DNA from: Solirubrobacterales bacterium
GTDB lineage: Bacteria > Actinomycetota > Thermoleophilia > Solirubrobacterales > Solirubrobacteraceae
DNA length: 64,000 nucleotides
NCBI GenBank assembly: GCA_003132505.1
Contig: PKXY01000005.1
Location: 16,555 to 80,554, forward strand
Direction of reading: 5' to 3'
Shown: positions 26,291-34,657 of the stretch, one piece after another
Numbering within the stretch: the first letter of the stretch is position 1
Layout: the number at the start of each line of letters is the position of its first letter
The notes under the pieces: generated by a model
The model's database searches: none
The model's input: only the letters and a program-made list of their open reading frames with translations
Told to the model about the DNA's origin: nothing
Position numbers and translations under genes: made by a program

Positions 26291-28519
26291 ATGACCCAGA
26301 CAAGCGTCGGCGACCCGCGGATCGAGGGCCTTCTCGACGGTCTCAACCCGGCCCAGCGCGAGGCCGTGACGCACGGCGACGGGCCGCTGCTGATTCTCGC
26401 CGGAGCCGGCAGCGGCAAAACGCGCGTCCTGACTCACCGCATCGCGTATCTGATCCAGACCGAGCAGGTACGTCGCGACGAGCTCTTGGCGATCACCTTC
26501 ACCAATAAGGCGGCGCACGAGATGCGCGAGCGTGCCGAGCTGTTGCTCGGACACAGCACCCGCGGGATGTGGGTGATGACATTCCACAGCGCCTGCACGC
26601 GGATGCTGCGCGCCGAGGCGACGCGGCTCGGCTACACGCGTCAGTTCACGATCTACGACCAGGCTGACGCCAGGCGCCTCGTCAAGCAGTCGCTCGACGC
26701 GGTCGACGCGGATCCCAAGCGTTTCAGCCCGGCCGCGGTGCACAGCCAGATCTCGGACGCGAAGAACCGGCTGCGCGATGCCGCCGAGTACCGCTCGCTG
26801 GTCGGGTCCTACTTCGAGCAGACGGTTGCCGACGCCTACGAGGTCTACGAGCGTGAGCTGGTGCGCTTCAACGCGATGGACTTCGACGACCTGCTCGTGC
26901 GGGCCGTCAACCTGCTCGAGCTGTTCCCGGAGGTGCGCGCGCGCTACCAGACGACGTTTCGCCAGATTCTCGTCGACGAGTACCAGGACACGAACCACGC
27001 TCAATACACCTGGTTGCGGCTGCTCGCCGGCGAGCGGCGCAACCTTGCCGTCGTCGGTGACGACGCGCAGTCGATCTACGGCTTCCGCGGCGCCGACATC
27101 CGCAACATCCTCGACTTCGAGCGCGACTTCCCCGACGCCCACATAGTCAAGCTCGAGCAGAACTATCGCTCGACGCAGACCATCCTGTCGGCAGCGAACG
27201 CCGTCATCGCGCAAAACCGCGACCAGGTGCGCAAGGACCTCTGGACCGAGGTTGGCGAGGGCGATCCGATCAAGGTCCGAGCGCTTGCCGACGAGCACGC
27301 CGAGGCGCGCTACATCCTGGGCGAGATCGAACGGCTCGTCGGGGAGGGCGTCTCGCGCGCGGAGATCGCGGTCTTCTACCGGACGAACGCTCAGTCACGA
27401 GTGCTCGAGGACGTGCTGGTACGCGGCGAGGTGCCCTATCAGGTGATCGGCGGCACGAAGTTCTACGAGCGAGCCGAGGTCAAGGATGCAATGGCCTACC
27501 TGGCGCTGCTCGCAAACCCCCAGGATCAGGTGAGCTTCACGCGGATCGCGAATAGCCCTCGTCGCGGCCTTGGACAGACATCGCTTTCACGCGTGCTCGC
27601 CCACGCGACGACGCTCGGCGTGCCGGTGTGGGACGTCGCGGCTGAGCCGGAGCGCGTGCCCGGGCTTGGCCGCGCGGCCATCACCTGTCTCGGCCGCTTC
27701 ATGGGCACGATGGGCGAGCTGCGCTCACTCGCGCAGGGCGGAGCGCCGATCGGCGATCTGCTCGATGAGACGCTGCGGCGCAGTGGCTACTTCGAGGCGC
27801 TGGAGGCCGAGCGGACGTTCGAGGCGCAGGGTCGCCTGGAGAACCTGGAGGAACTCGTCGGCGTGGCACGCGAATTCGACGCTACCGCGGAGGAGCGCAC
27901 GCTCGACGCATTCCTCCAACAGGTCGCGCTGGTCAGCGATGCCGACACGCGCGTCGACGATCAGGGCCTCGTGACGCTGATGACGCTCCACAACGCGAAG
28001 GGTCTCGAATATCCGATCGTCTTCATCATCGGCTGCGAAGAGGGCATCTTCCCGCACTCGCGCTCGCTCGACGAGGGCTCGCTCGAGGAGGAGCGCCGCC
28101 TCTGCTACGTCGGCATCACGCGCGCCATGCGCGACCTGACGTTCACCTACGCCCGGCGTCGGTCGCTTTACGGAACCGAGCACTATGGCCTGCGCAGCCG
28201 CTTCCTCGACGAGCTGCCGCTCGAGCTGACCGATCGCGACGAGGACTTCGCCGCGCCACTCACCCATTCGGGTAGCGGCAGCGGCTTCATGCGCCGCGCC
28301 ATAACCGGCGCGGGCGCCGGCTGGGAGAGCGCCGCCGCGGCTGGCCGGCGGACCACGGATCCGGCGGTCAGCTACCGCCTCGGTGAGGATGTGATCCATG
28401 CCGCCTTCGGCGACGGTGTGGTCACGGCGCTCGAGCCCGGCGGCATCGTCGTCGTGCGCTTCGCCCGCGACGGCTCGGAACGGAAGCTGCTCGACAGCGC
28501 GCCGATGAGTCGCCGTTGA
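26291..28519 (+). CDS. pcrA: UvrD/PcrA-type superfamily 1 DNA helicase
   Basis: 742 residues. Walker A in '[20 protein letters not shown]' (about 35-50), motif II '[13 protein letters not shown]', motif III '[15 protein letters not shown]', motif IV '[12 protein letters not shown]', motif V '[19 protein letters not shown]' and motif VI '[15 protein letters not shown]'. A 3'-5' helicase for nucleotide excision and mismatch repair and for removing proteins from DNA. The last ~50 residues ('[14 protein letters not shown]...') are the PcrA-type Tudor-like domain that contacts RNA polymerase. The stop overlaps the folD TTG start, so folD is probably cotranscribed. Confidence 0.95.
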   Translation: MTQTSVGDPRIEGLLDGLNPAQREAVTHGDGPLLILAGAGSGKTRVLTHRIAYLIQTEQVRRDELLAITFTNKAAHEMRERAELLLGHSTRGMWVMTFHSACTRMLRAEATRLGYTRQFTIYDQADARRLVKQSLDAVDADPKRFSPAAVHSQISDAKNRLRDAAEYRSLVGSYFEQTVADAYEVYERELVRFNAMDFDDLLVRAVNLLELFPEVRARYQTTFRQILVDEYQDTNHAQYTWLRLLAGERRNLAVVGDDAQSIYGFRGADIRNILDFERDFPDAHIVKLEQNYRSTQTILSAANAVIAQNRDQVRKDLWTEVGEGDPIKVRALADEHAEARYILGEIERLVGEGVSRAEIAVFYRTNAQSRVLEDVLVRGEVPYQVIGGTKFYERAEVKDAMAYLALLANPQDQVSFTRIANSPRRGLGQTSLSRVLAHATTLGVPVWDVAAEPERVPGLGRAAITCLGRFMGTMGELRSLAQGGAPIGDLLDETLRRSGYFEALEAERTFEAQGRLENLEELVGVAREFDATAEERTLDAFLQQVALVSDADTRVDDQGLVTLMTLHNAKGLEYPIVFIIGCEEGIFPHSRSLDEGSLEEERRLCYVGITRAMRDLTFTYARRRSLYGTEHYGLRSRFLDELPLELTDRDEDFAAPLTHSGSGSGFMRRAITGAGAGWESAAAAGRRTTDPAVSYRLGEDVIHAAFGDGVVTALEPGGIVVVRFARDGSERKLLDSAPMSRR

Positions 28520-29385
28520 GCCGTCCAGGCGAGACGGGTGCGCGGATCATCGACGGCCGTGCGGTCGCTGCCGCGCTACGCGCCCAGGTCGCCGAGGGCG
28601 TGCATCACTTTGTGGCTGCTCACGGCCGGCCACCGGGACTCGCGACGATCCTGGTCGGGGAGGACGCGGCGAGTGCCGTGTACGTCGCCGGGAAGCAACG
28701 CGCCTGCGCTGAGGTGGGCATGGTCGCCTTCGATCACCGCCCGCCGGGCGACACCAGCGAGGCCGAGCTCGCAGGCCTGATCGGCGAGCTGAACGACGAC
28801 CCGGCGGTCAGCGGCATTCTCGTCCAGCTGCCGCTGCCCGAAGGCCTCGATGGCACGGCGCTGACCGGGCTGGTCGACGCTGCCAAGGACGTCGACGGCC
28901 TGACGCCCGTGTCGGCGGGGCTGCTGGCACTCGGGCGGAAGGGCCTGCGCCCATGCACGCCGAGTGGCGTGATCGAGTTGCTGCGCAGCGTGGACGCTCA
29001 GATCGCCGGCGCTGAAGCGGTGGTGATCGGGCGCTCGAACCTGTTCGGGAAGCCGATGGCGCAGCTGCTGCTAGCGGAGAACGCGACGGTGACCATCTGC
29101 CACTCGCGGACGCGTGATCTGCCGGCCACCTGTGCGCGCGCCGACATCCTGATCGCCGCCACGGGCAGGCCGAGAATGGTCGAGGCCGACTGGGTCAAGC
29201 CGGGAGCGATCGTCATCGACGTCGGCATCACGCGCTTGGAGTCCGGCCTCGTCGGCGATGTCGACTTCGAGGCTGTGCGTGAGCGCGCGAGTGCGATCAC
29301 GCCGGTGCCTGGCGGTGTCGGTCCGATGACGATTGCCTGCCTGCTACGAAACACGCTGCTGGCTGCGCAGGCGCAGCTCGGCTGA
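28516..29385 (+). CDS. folD: Methylenetetrahydrofolate dehydrogenase / cyclohydrolase
   Basis: 289 residues. Bifunctional enzyme interconverting methylene-, methenyl- and 10-formyl-THF. Catalytic Lys region '[15 protein letters not shown]', '[13 protein letters not shown]', '[12 protein letters not shown]', '[11 protein letters not shown]', the NADP site '[17 protein letters not shown]' and the end '[15 protein letters not shown]'. The start is TTG at 28516, overlapping the pcrA stop as TTGA. No ATG or GTG occurs before the conserved '[11 protein letters not shown]'. A functional link to the ZTP-controlled serC at 56 kb (one-carbon metabolism) is possible. Confidence 0.95.
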   Translation: MSRPGETGARIIDGRAVAAALRAQVAEGVHHFVAAHGRPPGLATILVGEDAASAVYVAGKQRACAEVGMVAFDHRPPGDTSEAELAGLIGELNDDPAVSGILVQLPLPEGLDGTALTGLVDAAKDVDGLTPVSAGLLALGRKGLRPCTPSGVIELLRSVDAQIAGAEAVVIGRSNLFGKPMAQLLLAENATVTICHSRTRDLPATCARADILIAATGRPRMVEADWVKPGAIVIDVGITRLESGLVGDVDFEAVRERASAITPVPGGVGPMTIACLLRNTLLAAQAQLG

Positions 29386-29392
29386 CCAGCGC

Positions 29393-30127
29393 CTAGTAGT
29401 CCGCGGGGTGGCGTGCCACGTAGCCGCTGGTCGCGTCCAGCAGCGGCCGCCAGCGCGGACCGCTGAGCCCGGCGGGGTCACCAGCCGTGCTGGTGTCGAG
29501 CCGGATTCCGGCGATCTCGACGAATGCGTGGCCAGCTGACGTGTAGACAGTCACCCACCTGCCGTTGCCGGGCCGGCCCCAGGCGAAGAACTGCGCGGAG
29601 TCCATCGGTGCGGAGAGCAGCGCAGCACCGTGCAGCGCGAACGACACAGTCCCCGAGCAGTCGTAGCCGGACGAGGAGAAGCTGCCGTGACCGCCGCCGT
29701 ATACATACGGCAGGCCGATCAGCTGGTTGCCGGCCCAGATCGCCTGCTGCACGGCGGGCGGTGCGCCGGCTGGGGCCGCCGCCAGGCCATCGCTGAGGAT
29801 CTTCGCGACGTCGCCGTGCACCGTTCGCATCAGCTCGGAGCCCAGCGGCCGCGGTCCGTAGCCGCCGTGCGTCACGGGGTCTCGCACTGCCAGCTGGCGG
29901 CGGGCGTGGGCGAGTCGACGTTCCTCGGGAGGCACGCTCGCGACGTCGAGCGGCGTGCGCAGCGGGAGGCGCATCGAGAAGAGCACTGACGGACGTGCCG
30001 ACGCCCGCGGCGAGGGGCGTGTCCGGGCACGTGCGTTGCTCAGCGGAGCGCGCCGTGCCCCGCCTCCATGAATCTGGAGAGCTATTGCTGCGGGGGCGGC
30101 GGACGCAAACAGCGCGACCGCGACCAA
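29393..30127 (-). CDS. Secreted NlpC/P60-like cysteine peptidase (putative)
   Basis: About 244 residues. The C-terminal ~115 residues have an NlpC/P60-like core: 'IGLPYVYGGGHGSFSSSGYD', then the catalytic Cys in 'DCSGTVSFAL', and the His in 'SAGHAFVEIAG'. Such enzymes cut peptidoglycan peptides. The N-terminus is hydrophobic and Ala-rich, like a signal peptide. The only canonical start is TTG at 30127, which leaves no positive charge before the hydrophobic stretch. A CTG at 30157 would add 10 residues rich in Arg and make a textbook signal peptide. The middle is Arg/Pro-rich and poorly conserved-looking. Convergent with folD. Confidence 0.7.
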   Translation of the reverse strand: MVAVALFASAAPAAIALQIHGGGARRAPLSNARARTRPSPRASARPSVLFSMRLPLRTPLDVASVPPEERRLAHARRQLAVRDPVTHGGYGPRPLGSELMRTVHGDVAKILSDGLAAAPAGAPPAVQQAIWAGNQLIGLPYVYGGGHGSFSSSGYDCSGTVSFALHGAALLSAPMDSAQFFAWGRPGNGRWVTVYTSAGHAFVEIAGIRLDTSTAGDPAGLSGPRWRPLLDATSGYVARHPADY

Positions 30128-30198
30128 CGGCGTACGGGTGATCCGCCTAAGTCGCAGAAGCCGGTGACCGTAACAGCGCCACCTGTGGTCCTACTGGG

Positions 30199-30220
30199 TA
30201 AAAAGCCCCTCAGCACAGGG
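30199..30220 (-). terminator. Weak terminator after the fadA-fadJ-ech operon
   Basis: On the minus strand CCCT (30220-30217), a 6-base loop, AGGG, then GC and TTTTT (30204-30200). The stem is short, but the T-run is right and the position, 40 bases after the ech stop, fits. Confidence 0.4.
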
Positions 30221-30261
30221 AAGATTGCCGCGACTCGCGGCTTGCTTGTCGCGAGCAGCGA

Positions 30262-31029
30262 CTAGTGCGTCTGCCAGTTCGGCGGGCGCTTCTCGGCGAA
30301 TGCGATGGCGCCCTCCATCGCGTCGGGAGCTGCGAGGACGGCCGCGAAGAGCTCCGCCTGACGCTCCCAACCCTCGGCGGCGGACCAGTCCCGCTGGCTC
30401 TCCAGCACCTGCTTGCTCGTGCGAACGGCCAGCGGGCTGTTCTGGCTGATCGCGGCCGCCAACTCGAGCGCGGCGGGCACCGCGCCTCCCGCGTCGGTCA
30501 GGCGATTGATCAGCCCGAGCTCGTGCAGCCGCTCGGCCGGCAGCGGCTCGCCGGTCAGAGCCATTTCCGCTGCAACGTTGTAAGGGACACGGTGCGGCAG
30601 GCGAAGGAGCGCGCCGGCTGCCGCAAAGAGGCCCCGCTTCACCTCGGGAATCGCGAAACGCGCATCGCGCGCGGAGACGATCAAATCGCAGGCCAGCGCG
30701 ATCTCCAAGCCACCGGCCATCGCGAAGCCCTCGATCGCTGCGATCAGCGGCTTGCTGGACGCACGCTCGGTAATTCCCGCGAAGCCGCGCCCCTCAACCC
30801 ATGGCTGCTCGCCGGCGGCAAAAGCCTTCAGGTCCATTCCGGCGGAGAAGCCCGGTGGCGCGCCGGTGAGGACCCCGACGCGGAGCTCCGAATCGGCGTC
30901 GAGCTCGTCGAGGGCGAAGGCGAGTTCTGCCGCCATGGCCGCATTGACCGCGTTGCGGGCCGCCGGGCGATTCAGCGTGATCAGCAGCGACTGGTCACGA
31001 CGCTCGAGTAGAACGACCTGCTCGCTCAC
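30262..31029 (-). CDS. Enoyl-CoA hydratase/isomerase (crotonase family)
   Basis: 255 residues. Crotonase fold with the oxyanion-hole segment 'GFSAGMDLKAFAAG' and both catalytic glutamates in place: 'EGFAMAGGLEIALACDLIVS' and 'ARFAIPEVKRGLFA'. The C-terminal 'FAEKRPPNWQ' is typical. Probably hydrates trans-2-enoyl-CoA in beta-oxidation. Last gene of a reverse-strand operon after fadA and fadJ (15-base gap). It may supply the hydratase activity that the fadJ product seems to lack. GTG start at 31029. Confidence 0.9.
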   Translation of the reverse strand: MSEQVVLLERRDQSLLITLNRPAARNAVNAAMAAELAFALDELDADSELRVGVLTGAPPGFSAGMDLKAFAAGEQPWVEGRGFAGITERASSKPLIAAIEGFAMAGGLEIALACDLIVSARDARFAIPEVKRGLFAAAGALLRLPHRVPYNVAAEMALTGEPLPAERLHELGLINRLTDAGGAVPAALELAAAISQNSPLAVRTSKQVLESQRDWSAAEGWERQAELFAAVLAAPDAMEGAIAFAEKRPPNWQTH

Positions 31030-31044
31030 GGGCGTCTGAGGCTA

Positions 31045-33210
31045 TCAGTCGCTAAAGCGCCCGCCGCGAGCAGCGAGAGCGACGAGTGAATCGGGCGGCT
31101 CGAAGCGGCTGCCGTGGCGTTGGCTCAGCTCACGCGCACGGCTGACGAACCCCGCCGGGCCGCCCGGGTATGCGTTGATGTACTGCAGCACGCCACCGGT
31201 CCAGGCCGGAAAGCCGATGCCGAGAATCGAGCCGACGTTCGCGTCCGCGACCGATTCGATGACTCCCTCGTCGCGGCATCTGGTCGATTCGAGTGCCTCT
31301 ATGAACAGCATGCGCTCCTCCAGCTCGCGCAGCGGCGGCAGCGCCGAGGGTGTCGGTGCGAGCTTGCTCAGGCCAGGCCAGAGTCCGGTGCGTTTTCCAT
31401 CCGCGTAGTCGTAGAAGCCGGCACCCGCGGCGCGACCGGCGCGCCCATGTGTGTCGAGCATCGCATCGACGAGACGCTCAGCCGGCACGCTCTCCCAGGG
31501 GACGCCCTCGGCCGCTGCGGCAAGCTTGTACTGGTTGCGGATCTTGCGCATCAGCTCGAGGCTCAGCTCGTCCGTCAGCTGGAGCACAGCCGCTGGGTAG
31601 CCGGCCTGCAGCGAGGCCTGTTCGACCGAAGCCGCGGGAACGCCCTCGGTCAGCATCGCAAGTGCCTCGTCGATGAAGCTGGAGATCACGCGGCTGGTGA
31701 AGAATCCGCGGCTGTCGTTGACGACGATCGGCGTCTTCCCGAGCAGGGCCGCGACATCGAGTGCGCGAGCCACCGTTTCCGCGCTCGTCTGCTTGCCGGC
31801 GATGATCTCCAGCAGCGGCATCCGCTCGGCAGGGCTGAAGAAGTGCAGGCCGACGAAGTCCGCCGGCCGCGAAACGCTCTCAGCCAACCCCGTTATCGGA
31901 AGCGTCGAGGTGTTGGAAGCGATCAGCGCGTCCGGAGCGGCGTGGGCGTCGATCTCGCGCAGCACATCGGCCTTGAGCTGCGCGTCCTCGAAGACTGCCT
32001 CGATCACCAGATCCACGCCGTCGGCTGCGCTCAGCGAGTCGGTCGGCGTAATCCGCGCGAGCACCGCCTCGCCTTCGGCCGCGGCCATGCGTCCGCGCTC
32101 GACTCCGCGGCCGACGACGCCCTCGGCGTAGCTCCTGCCGTGCTCGGCCCCCGCGAGCGAAACGTCGCGCAAGACCACGTCGACTCCAGCTGCCGCCACG
32201 AGGTAGGCGATCGCCGAGCCCATCATGCCGGCGCCGAGCACCGCGACCCGCTGCGGGCGAAACGGGGCGGCGCCGGCCGCTCGCCGGCGCCCCTCGGCCT
32301 GCGCCAGGTCGACGTGGAAGGCCTGCACCATGTTCTTTGCGACCTGGCCGCACATCAGATCAACCAGGTAGCGTGTCTCGACGGTGACGGCACCGTCGAG
32401 GTCGAGCTGCGCCCCCTCGACGGTCGCTGCCATGATGTGGCGTGGCGCCGGGAAGTTGGCGCCCCTGAGCTGTTTGCGCAGATTCGCCGGGTAGGCCGGC
32501 AGGAACTGCGCGAGCCGGGCGCTCGACGGCGTGCCGCCAGGCATGCGGTAGTCCTCGCGATCCCACGGCTGTCGCGGAGCGCCCCCGGCAGCGATCCACG
32601 CCTTCGCCGCCGGGAGCAGCGCGTCCGGCGACTCGACCAGCTCGTCGATCAGGCCGAGCTTCGCGCAACGCTCGACGCCGAGGAGCTTGCCCTCGAGCAG
32701 CACCTCGGTCAGCGCCTCACTGATCCCGAGCAGGCGCACGACTCGCGTCAGCCCACCGCGGCCCGGGAGCAGGCCGAGCCTCACTTGGGGCAGGCCAAGC
32801 TGGAACGTCGGCTCGTCGACGGCGAGGCGCCGATGGGCCGCGAGCGCCAAGGCAAACCCGTCGCCGACGGCGTCGCCGGCGATCGTCGCGACCACCGGGC
32901 GTCCACACAGCTCGAGCCGACGCAGAAGCGCCGCGTCGCGCGCGAGCACCGCGCTCAGCGCGCCGGCCTGCGTGCGTTCAGCACGCAGCACGCCGCTCGG
33001 GTCGGAGTCGAGGCAGAACGACGACTTCGTGGACGCGATCACGATTCCGCTCAGCTGGTCTTTTGTCGTCTCGATGCGTTCGACCACCTGCTCGAGCACA
33101 TCGCTGAAGTCAGCGCTGAAGCGGTTTGCGTCGGCGACCGGCGCGTCGAGCGTCAGCACAACGACGCCATCCTCGTCCTGGCGCCAGCCGATCCACGCGC
33201 CTCCGGTCAC
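31045..33210 (-). CDS. fadJ: FadJ/FadB-like 3-hydroxyacyl-CoA dehydrogenase with degenerate enoyl-CoA hydratase domain
   Basis: 721 residues, the size of a fatty acid oxidation alpha subunit. N-terminal crotonase domain (about 1-190), a linker, the NAD-binding domain starting 'RVAVLGAGMMGSAIAYLVAA' (about 328), then the HAD C-terminal domains with the catalytic 'GLHFFSPAERMPLLEII' and 'DSRGFFTSRVISSFIDEA'. In the hydratase domain the two catalytic Glu positions are Ala120 (GDGFALALAAH, normally GGGxELALACH) and Gln142 (GLPQVRLGLLPG, normally GLPEVxLGLLPG). The oxyanion segment is also changed (SFCLDSD). The dehydrogenase half looks intact. Six bases separate it from fadA. Confidence 0.9.
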   Translation of the reverse strand: MTGGAWIGWRQDEDGVVVLTLDAPVADANRFSADFSDVLEQVVERIETTKDQLSGIVIASTKSSFCLDSDPSGVLRAERTQAGALSAVLARDAALLRRLELCGRPVVATIAGDAVGDGFALALAAHRRLAVDEPTFQLGLPQVRLGLLPGRGGLTRVVRLLGISEALTEVLLEGKLLGVERCAKLGLIDELVESPDALLPAAKAWIAAGGAPRQPWDREDYRMPGGTPSSARLAQFLPAYPANLRKQLRGANFPAPRHIMAATVEGAQLDLDGAVTVETRYLVDLMCGQVAKNMVQAFHVDLAQAEGRRRAAGAAPFRPQRVAVLGAGMMGSAIAYLVAAAGVDVVLRDVSLAGAEHGRSYAEGVVGRGVERGRMAAAEGEAVLARITPTDSLSAADGVDLVIEAVFEDAQLKADVLREIDAHAAPDALIASNTSTLPITGLAESVSRPADFVGLHFFSPAERMPLLEIIAGKQTSAETVARALDVAALLGKTPIVVNDSRGFFTSRVISSFIDEALAMLTEGVPAASVEQASLQAGYPAAVLQLTDELSLELMRKIRNQYKLAAAAEGVPWESVPAERLVDAMLDTHGRAGRAAGAGFYDYADGKRTGLWPGLSKLAPTPSALPPLRELEERMLFIEALESTRCRDEGVIESVADANVGSILGIGFPAWTGGVLQYINAYPGGPAGFVSRARELSQRHGSRFEPPDSLVALAARGGRFSD

Positions 33211-33216
33211 AGCCGC

Positions 33217-34455
33217 CTACAAGCGCTCGATGACGGTGGCGATGCCCATGCCACCACCGGCGCAGAGCGTCACCATGCCATACCGCCCGCCCCGGCGCTC
33301 GAGCTCGTCCAGCAGCGTGCCGAGGAGCATCGCCCCCGTCGCACCCAGCGGGTGCCCCATCGCGATCGCGCCGCCGTTGACGTTCACTTTTGCGAGGTCG
33401 AGATCGAGATCGCGGACGAAGCGCAGTACCACGGCGGCAAATGCCTCATTCATCTCGATCAGGTCGAGATCGTCGACCTGCAGGCCGGCGCGCTCGAGCG
33501 CCTTGTGGCTCGCCGGCGCCGGTCCCGTCAGCATGATCGTCGCGTCGGCACCTGACAGCGCCGTCGACAGCACCCTTGCGCGGGGCTCCAGTCCGAGCTC
33601 CCGCCCCGCCCGCTCGCTGCCGATTGCGACGAGCGCAGCGCCGTCGACGATGCCCGATGAGTTGCCCGCCGTGTGCACGTGCTCGATCCGCTCGAGCCAG
33701 TGGTACTTCTGAAGCGCAACCGCGTCGAAGCCGCCGGCCTCGCCAATCATCGCGAACGACGGCCCGAGCTTGGCGAGGCTATCGGCGGTGGTCGCCGGGC
33801 GAACGTGCTCGTCGCGGTCGAGCACGACCTCGCCGTTGAGGTCGCGCACCGGCACGATGCTGCGCGTGAAACGCCCGTCGGCCTGCGCCGCGCCGGCCAG
33901 CTGCTGTGAGCGAGCGGCGTACGCGTCGACCTCCTCACGGCTGAAGTCCTCGAGCGTCGCGATCAGGTCGGCGCTGATTCCCTGCGGCACGAACGAGGTG
34001 GCGTAGTTCGTCTCGGGATCAATTGCCCAGGCGCCGCCGTCGGAGCCGATCGGGACACGTGACATCGACTCGACGCCACCGGCCAGCACGAGCTCCTCCC
34101 AGCCCGAGGCGACCTTCTGCGCCGCCAGGTTGACGGCTTCGAGTCCCGACGCGCAGAAGCGGTTCACCTGGACGCCGGCCACCGCATCCGGTAGCCCGGC
34201 CTTGATCGCAGCCGTTTTCGCGATGTCCATCCCCTGGTCGCCGATCGGTGTCACGACGCCGAGCACCAGATCCTCGATGCGCGCCGGATCGAGGCGCTCG
34301 TTGCGCTCGAGCAGCGCCTCGAGCAAGCCGACCACGAGGTCGATCGGCTTGATCGTGTGCAGCGCGCCGTCGGCCTTGCCCCTTCCGCGCGGCGTGCGTA
34401 TCGCGTCGAAGATCAGAGCGTCGCTTCCTGCCACCGGTTGAAGGTTAGTCGGCAT
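33217..34455 (-). CDS. fadA: Acetyl-CoA C-acyltransferase (thiolase)
   Basis: 412 residues, normal for thiolase. Acyl-accepting Cys in '[20 protein letters not shown]', then '[12 protein letters not shown]', the general base His in '[15 protein letters not shown]' and the second Cys in '[14 protein letters not shown]'. Cleaves 3-ketoacyl-CoA with CoA in the last step of beta-oxidation. First gene of a reverse-strand operon with fadJ and ech, giving a full cycle apart from acyl-CoA dehydrogenase. ATG at 34455; 202 bases separate it from the divergent membrane protein gene, and I saw no convincing promoter there. Confidence 0.94.
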   Translation of the reverse strand: MPTNLQPVAGSDALIFDAIRTPRGRGKADGALHTIKPIDLVVGLLEALLERNERLDPARIEDLVLGVVTPIGDQGMDIAKTAAIKAGLPDAVAGVQVNRFCASGLEAVNLAAQKVASGWEELVLAGGVESMSRVPIGSDGGAWAIDPETNYATSFVPQGISADLIATLEDFSREEVDAYAARSQQLAGAAQADGRFTRSIVPVRDLNGEVVLDRDEHVRPATTADSLAKLGPSFAMIGEAGGFDAVALQKYHWLERIEHVHTAGNSSGIVDGAALVAIGSERAGRELGLEPRARVLSTALSGADATIMLTGPAPASHKALERAGLQVDDLDLIEMNEAFAAVVLRFVRDLDLDLAKVNVNGGAIAMGHPLGATGAMLLGTLLDELERRGGRYGMVTLCAGGGMGIATVIERL

Positions 34456-34657
34456 ACCTGCATTGGGAGCGTGATCGCCGGCCGCGCGTTTTATCCGTTT
34501 TATCTAGGCTGTGCTGTCGAGGACAGTGCCGGCTCGGCGTCCGCTGACCCGGCACGCGCGAGGGTCGCACTGGAGTGACGGGCTGGTGGCGCGCTCGTCA
34601 GCGGTCGTCTTCGGCTCCACAGCGCCGCCCGGACGTACAGACAACTGAGCCGCCCAG

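Noticed and set aside
31114-33555. 813-codon plus-strand open frame opposite fadJ/fadA
   Set aside because: It lies antisense to two genes with clear catalytic motifs and its translation is Arg/Ala-rich without any motif. It is a high-GC shadow frame.
30262-34455. Phenylacetate or other ring-degradation operon
   Set aside because: Only thiolase, hydroxyacyl-CoA dehydrogenase and hydratase are present, with no ring-opening or epoxidase genes. Plain beta-oxidation explains them.
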